A stretch of DNA of 6,452 nt, taken from positions 1 through 6,452 of the forward strand of contig JAUILM010000348.1 in the NCBI GenBank assembly GCA_030432855.1, in the 5' to 3' direction. The position numbers and the translations under genes are program-made. Position 1 is the first letter of the stretch. Each line of letters begins with the position of its first letter. The notes beneath the pieces were generated by a model. It was not told the DNA's origin, made no database searches, and saw only the letters and a program-made list of their open reading frames with translations. Of the stretch, positions 5,536 through 6,452 are shown in pieces. This DNA comes from Bacteroidia bacterium (lineage in GTDB: Bacteria > Bacteroidota > Bacteroidia > Chitinophagales > Saprospiraceae).

Positions 5536-6318
5536 TTAGTACAGAGCCATGTCAAATGTTCTTCTGTACTTTTTTGTGACTGGATGGGCAGCACCCAGCA
5601 GATGAAAGAATGCAATGGAGGCCCGCCGAGGTAATTCATTTCGAAGAGATTTGTCTCGCATTACCACATCTATGATCGTCTTTACCGCGCGATCATAATC
5701 TGCTATTTTCGCAGCTTCTGAAGCCATCAGCAATAGTGCTTCGTTTTGATCTTCTTGGTTGTAGTGGGAAGTGTAGAGTTCTTCCAGATTTTTCATATCC
5801 TCCAGCAGATCATAGTCCTTGCGATCCACTTTTAAATCAGACATGAGTTGTAATGCCACATCAGGTTTAGTCAATGCAACCTTTTTGGCCAGTAGTAATT
5901 TTGCGTCTTTATGCCCGGGATGCTGGATTAAGAACTGTTCGAGCACATTGATCTGATCGTCAGGCACCATATCATCAATGCGTTCGGAAACATGCTTCCA
6001 GTCCTCCTTATCCTGAGAAGGAATGTGTTCATCAAGCCATTTCTCGATTTGATGCTTTGGGAGTGCTCCGGCAAACTCAGCTACGACTTTGCCTTTTGAA
6101 AACATCTTTACATTTGGAATACTTCTGATACCAAATTGCATGGCAATTTCCTGCTCTTCTTCAGTATTCAACTTCACCAAAGTCCAGCGATCATCGTGCG
6201 CGTCCAGTTCCTCTATGACAGGTCCCAGCACACGGCATGGTCCACACCAGGGAGCCCAGAAGTCAACAACGACGGGTGTCGAATAGCTTTTCTCAATCAC
6301 AGCTGTCTGAAAATCCAT
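5536..6318 (-). CDS. cnoX: CnoX/YbbN-like thioredoxin-TPR co-chaperone
   Basis: This 260-residue cytoplasmic protein has an N-terminal thioredoxin domain (1 to about 98) with an intact active site, FWAPWCGPC (Cys25 and Cys28), and the cis-proline loop SIPN at 66-69. A linker leads to an alpha-helical C-terminal region (about 110-260). Its last part, from about ALLLMASEAAKIADYDRAV through RRASIAFFHLLGAAHPVTKKYRR, matches the TPR_20-type domain of YbbN/CnoX. E. coli CnoX (284 residues) lacks the redox CxxC, whereas homologues such as that of Caulobacter keep WCGPC and have thioredoxin activity; this protein belongs with the second type. The expected role is holding unfolded or oxidised proteins for the GroEL or DnaK systems and reducing mixed disulfides. 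ATG 6318 is the only sensible start, with an in-frame stop five codons upstream. The symbol is assigned by domain architecture, not by tested orthology. Confidence 0.93.
   Translation of the reverse strand: MDFQTAVIEKSYSTPVVVDFWAPWCGPCRVLGPVIEELDAHDDRWTLVKLNTEEEQEIAMQFGIRSIPNVKMFSKGKVVAEFAGALPKHQIEKWLDEHIPSQDKEDWKHVSERIDDMVPDDQINVLEQFLIQHPGHKDAKLLLAKKVALTKPDVALQLMSDLKVDRKDYDLLEDMKNLEELYTSHYNQEDQNEALLLMASEAAKIADYDRAVKTIIDVVMRDKSLRNELPRRASIAFFHLLGAAHPVTKKYRRTFDMALY
5538..5575 (+). terminator. Rho-independent terminator for the plus-strand genes, inside the 3' end of the opposing gene
   Basis: AGTACAGA (5538-5545) pairs perfectly with TCTGTACT (5563-5570), with a possible extra G-U pair, around a loop of 15-17 bases. 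Six T residues (5570-5575) follow. It begins nine bases after the membrane-protein stop. On the other strand the same bases encode the last dozen residues of the thioredoxin-TPR protein, and there the hairpin is preceded by A residues but not followed by a T tract, so it should act only on rightward transcription. Confidence 0.72.
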
Positions 6319-6340
6319 GTTTCTGATTCGTTATCGATTT

Positions 6341-6452
6341 TTAAATTTTTGATCGCCTGTACATCAAATAGAAGTATGAAAAATATGCGATCGCAGCAAT
6401 GATAAAACCCAGAAATTCCCGGGTGAGTTCAATGTGTGGCTCAGTGGCCTTC
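6341..6452 (-). CDS. C-terminal tail of a membrane protein (runs off the right edge)
   Basis: The minus-strand frame enters from the right edge and ends at TAA (6343-6341). The 36 visible residues contain a hydrophilic stretch (ATEPHIELTRE), then one hydrophobic helix (FLGFIIAAIAYFSYFYLMY) and a basic cytoplasmic end RRSKI. This is a typical last transmembrane segment following the positive-inside rule, with the C-terminus in the cytoplasm. The family cannot be named from so little. The stop is 22 bases upstream of the thioredoxin-TPR ATG on the same strand, with no terminator between, so the two genes are probably one operon. Confidence 0.6.
   Translation of the reverse strand, partial: KATEPHIELTREFLGFIIAAIAYFSYFYLMYRRSKI

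Noticed and set aside
1..6452. Mobile element, CRISPR array, defence system or biosynthetic cluster
   Set aside because: No transposase, integrase, reverse transcriptase, nuclease, regular repeats or core biosynthetic genes are visible; gene content and composition look like ordinary chromosome.

Overview
The window looks like chromosomal DNA from a member of the Bacteroidota. Three things point there: an FtsX/MacB-type permease of the long kind common in that phylum, weak or absent Shine-Dalgarno sequences with A-rich leaders, and several start codons preceded by TAnnTTTG-like -7 elements. Genus and species cannot be read from this sequence. Base composition is moderate and looks uniform. 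I see no insertion sequence, phage gene, CRISPR array, tRNA or rRNA.

Layout. Positions 1-1515 (minus) carry the N-terminal ~505 residues of an FtsX/MacB-family ABC transporter permease that runs off the left edge. Positions 1576-2556 (minus) encode a GlxA-type AraC-family regulator with a DJ-1/PfpI-like sensor domain and an AraC DNA-binding domain. Divergent from it is a small SnoaL-like (NTF2-fold) protein at 2685-3053 (plus); the intergenic region holds a good -7 element and a palindrome GCAAATTTGC. A strong rho-independent terminator (3081-3115) closes that gene. Then on the plus strand come thiamine-phosphate kinase thiL (3173-4207), a four-TPR protein (4278-4874) and an unrecognised four-helix membrane protein (4989-5528). 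The last converges on a minus-strand CnoX/YbbN-like thioredoxin-TPR gene (5536-6318), and a second terminator hairpin lies inside the 3' end of that opposing gene. Positions 6341-6452 (minus) are the C-terminal tail of another membrane protein, 22 bases upstream of the thioredoxin gene and probably co-transcribed with it.

How the genes fit together. The regulator and the SnoaL-like gene form a classic divergent regulator/target pair. The thioredoxin-TPR protein is probably a redox-active co-chaperone. The thiL gene supplies the last step to thiamine diphosphate and has no thi-pathway neighbour here and no visible TPP riboswitch. The window reads as ordinary housekeeping and accessory chromosome. 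I found no convincing evidence of a new multi-gene system; the most useful leads are the candidate operator, the terminator embedded in an opposing coding region, and the membrane protein of unknown function.
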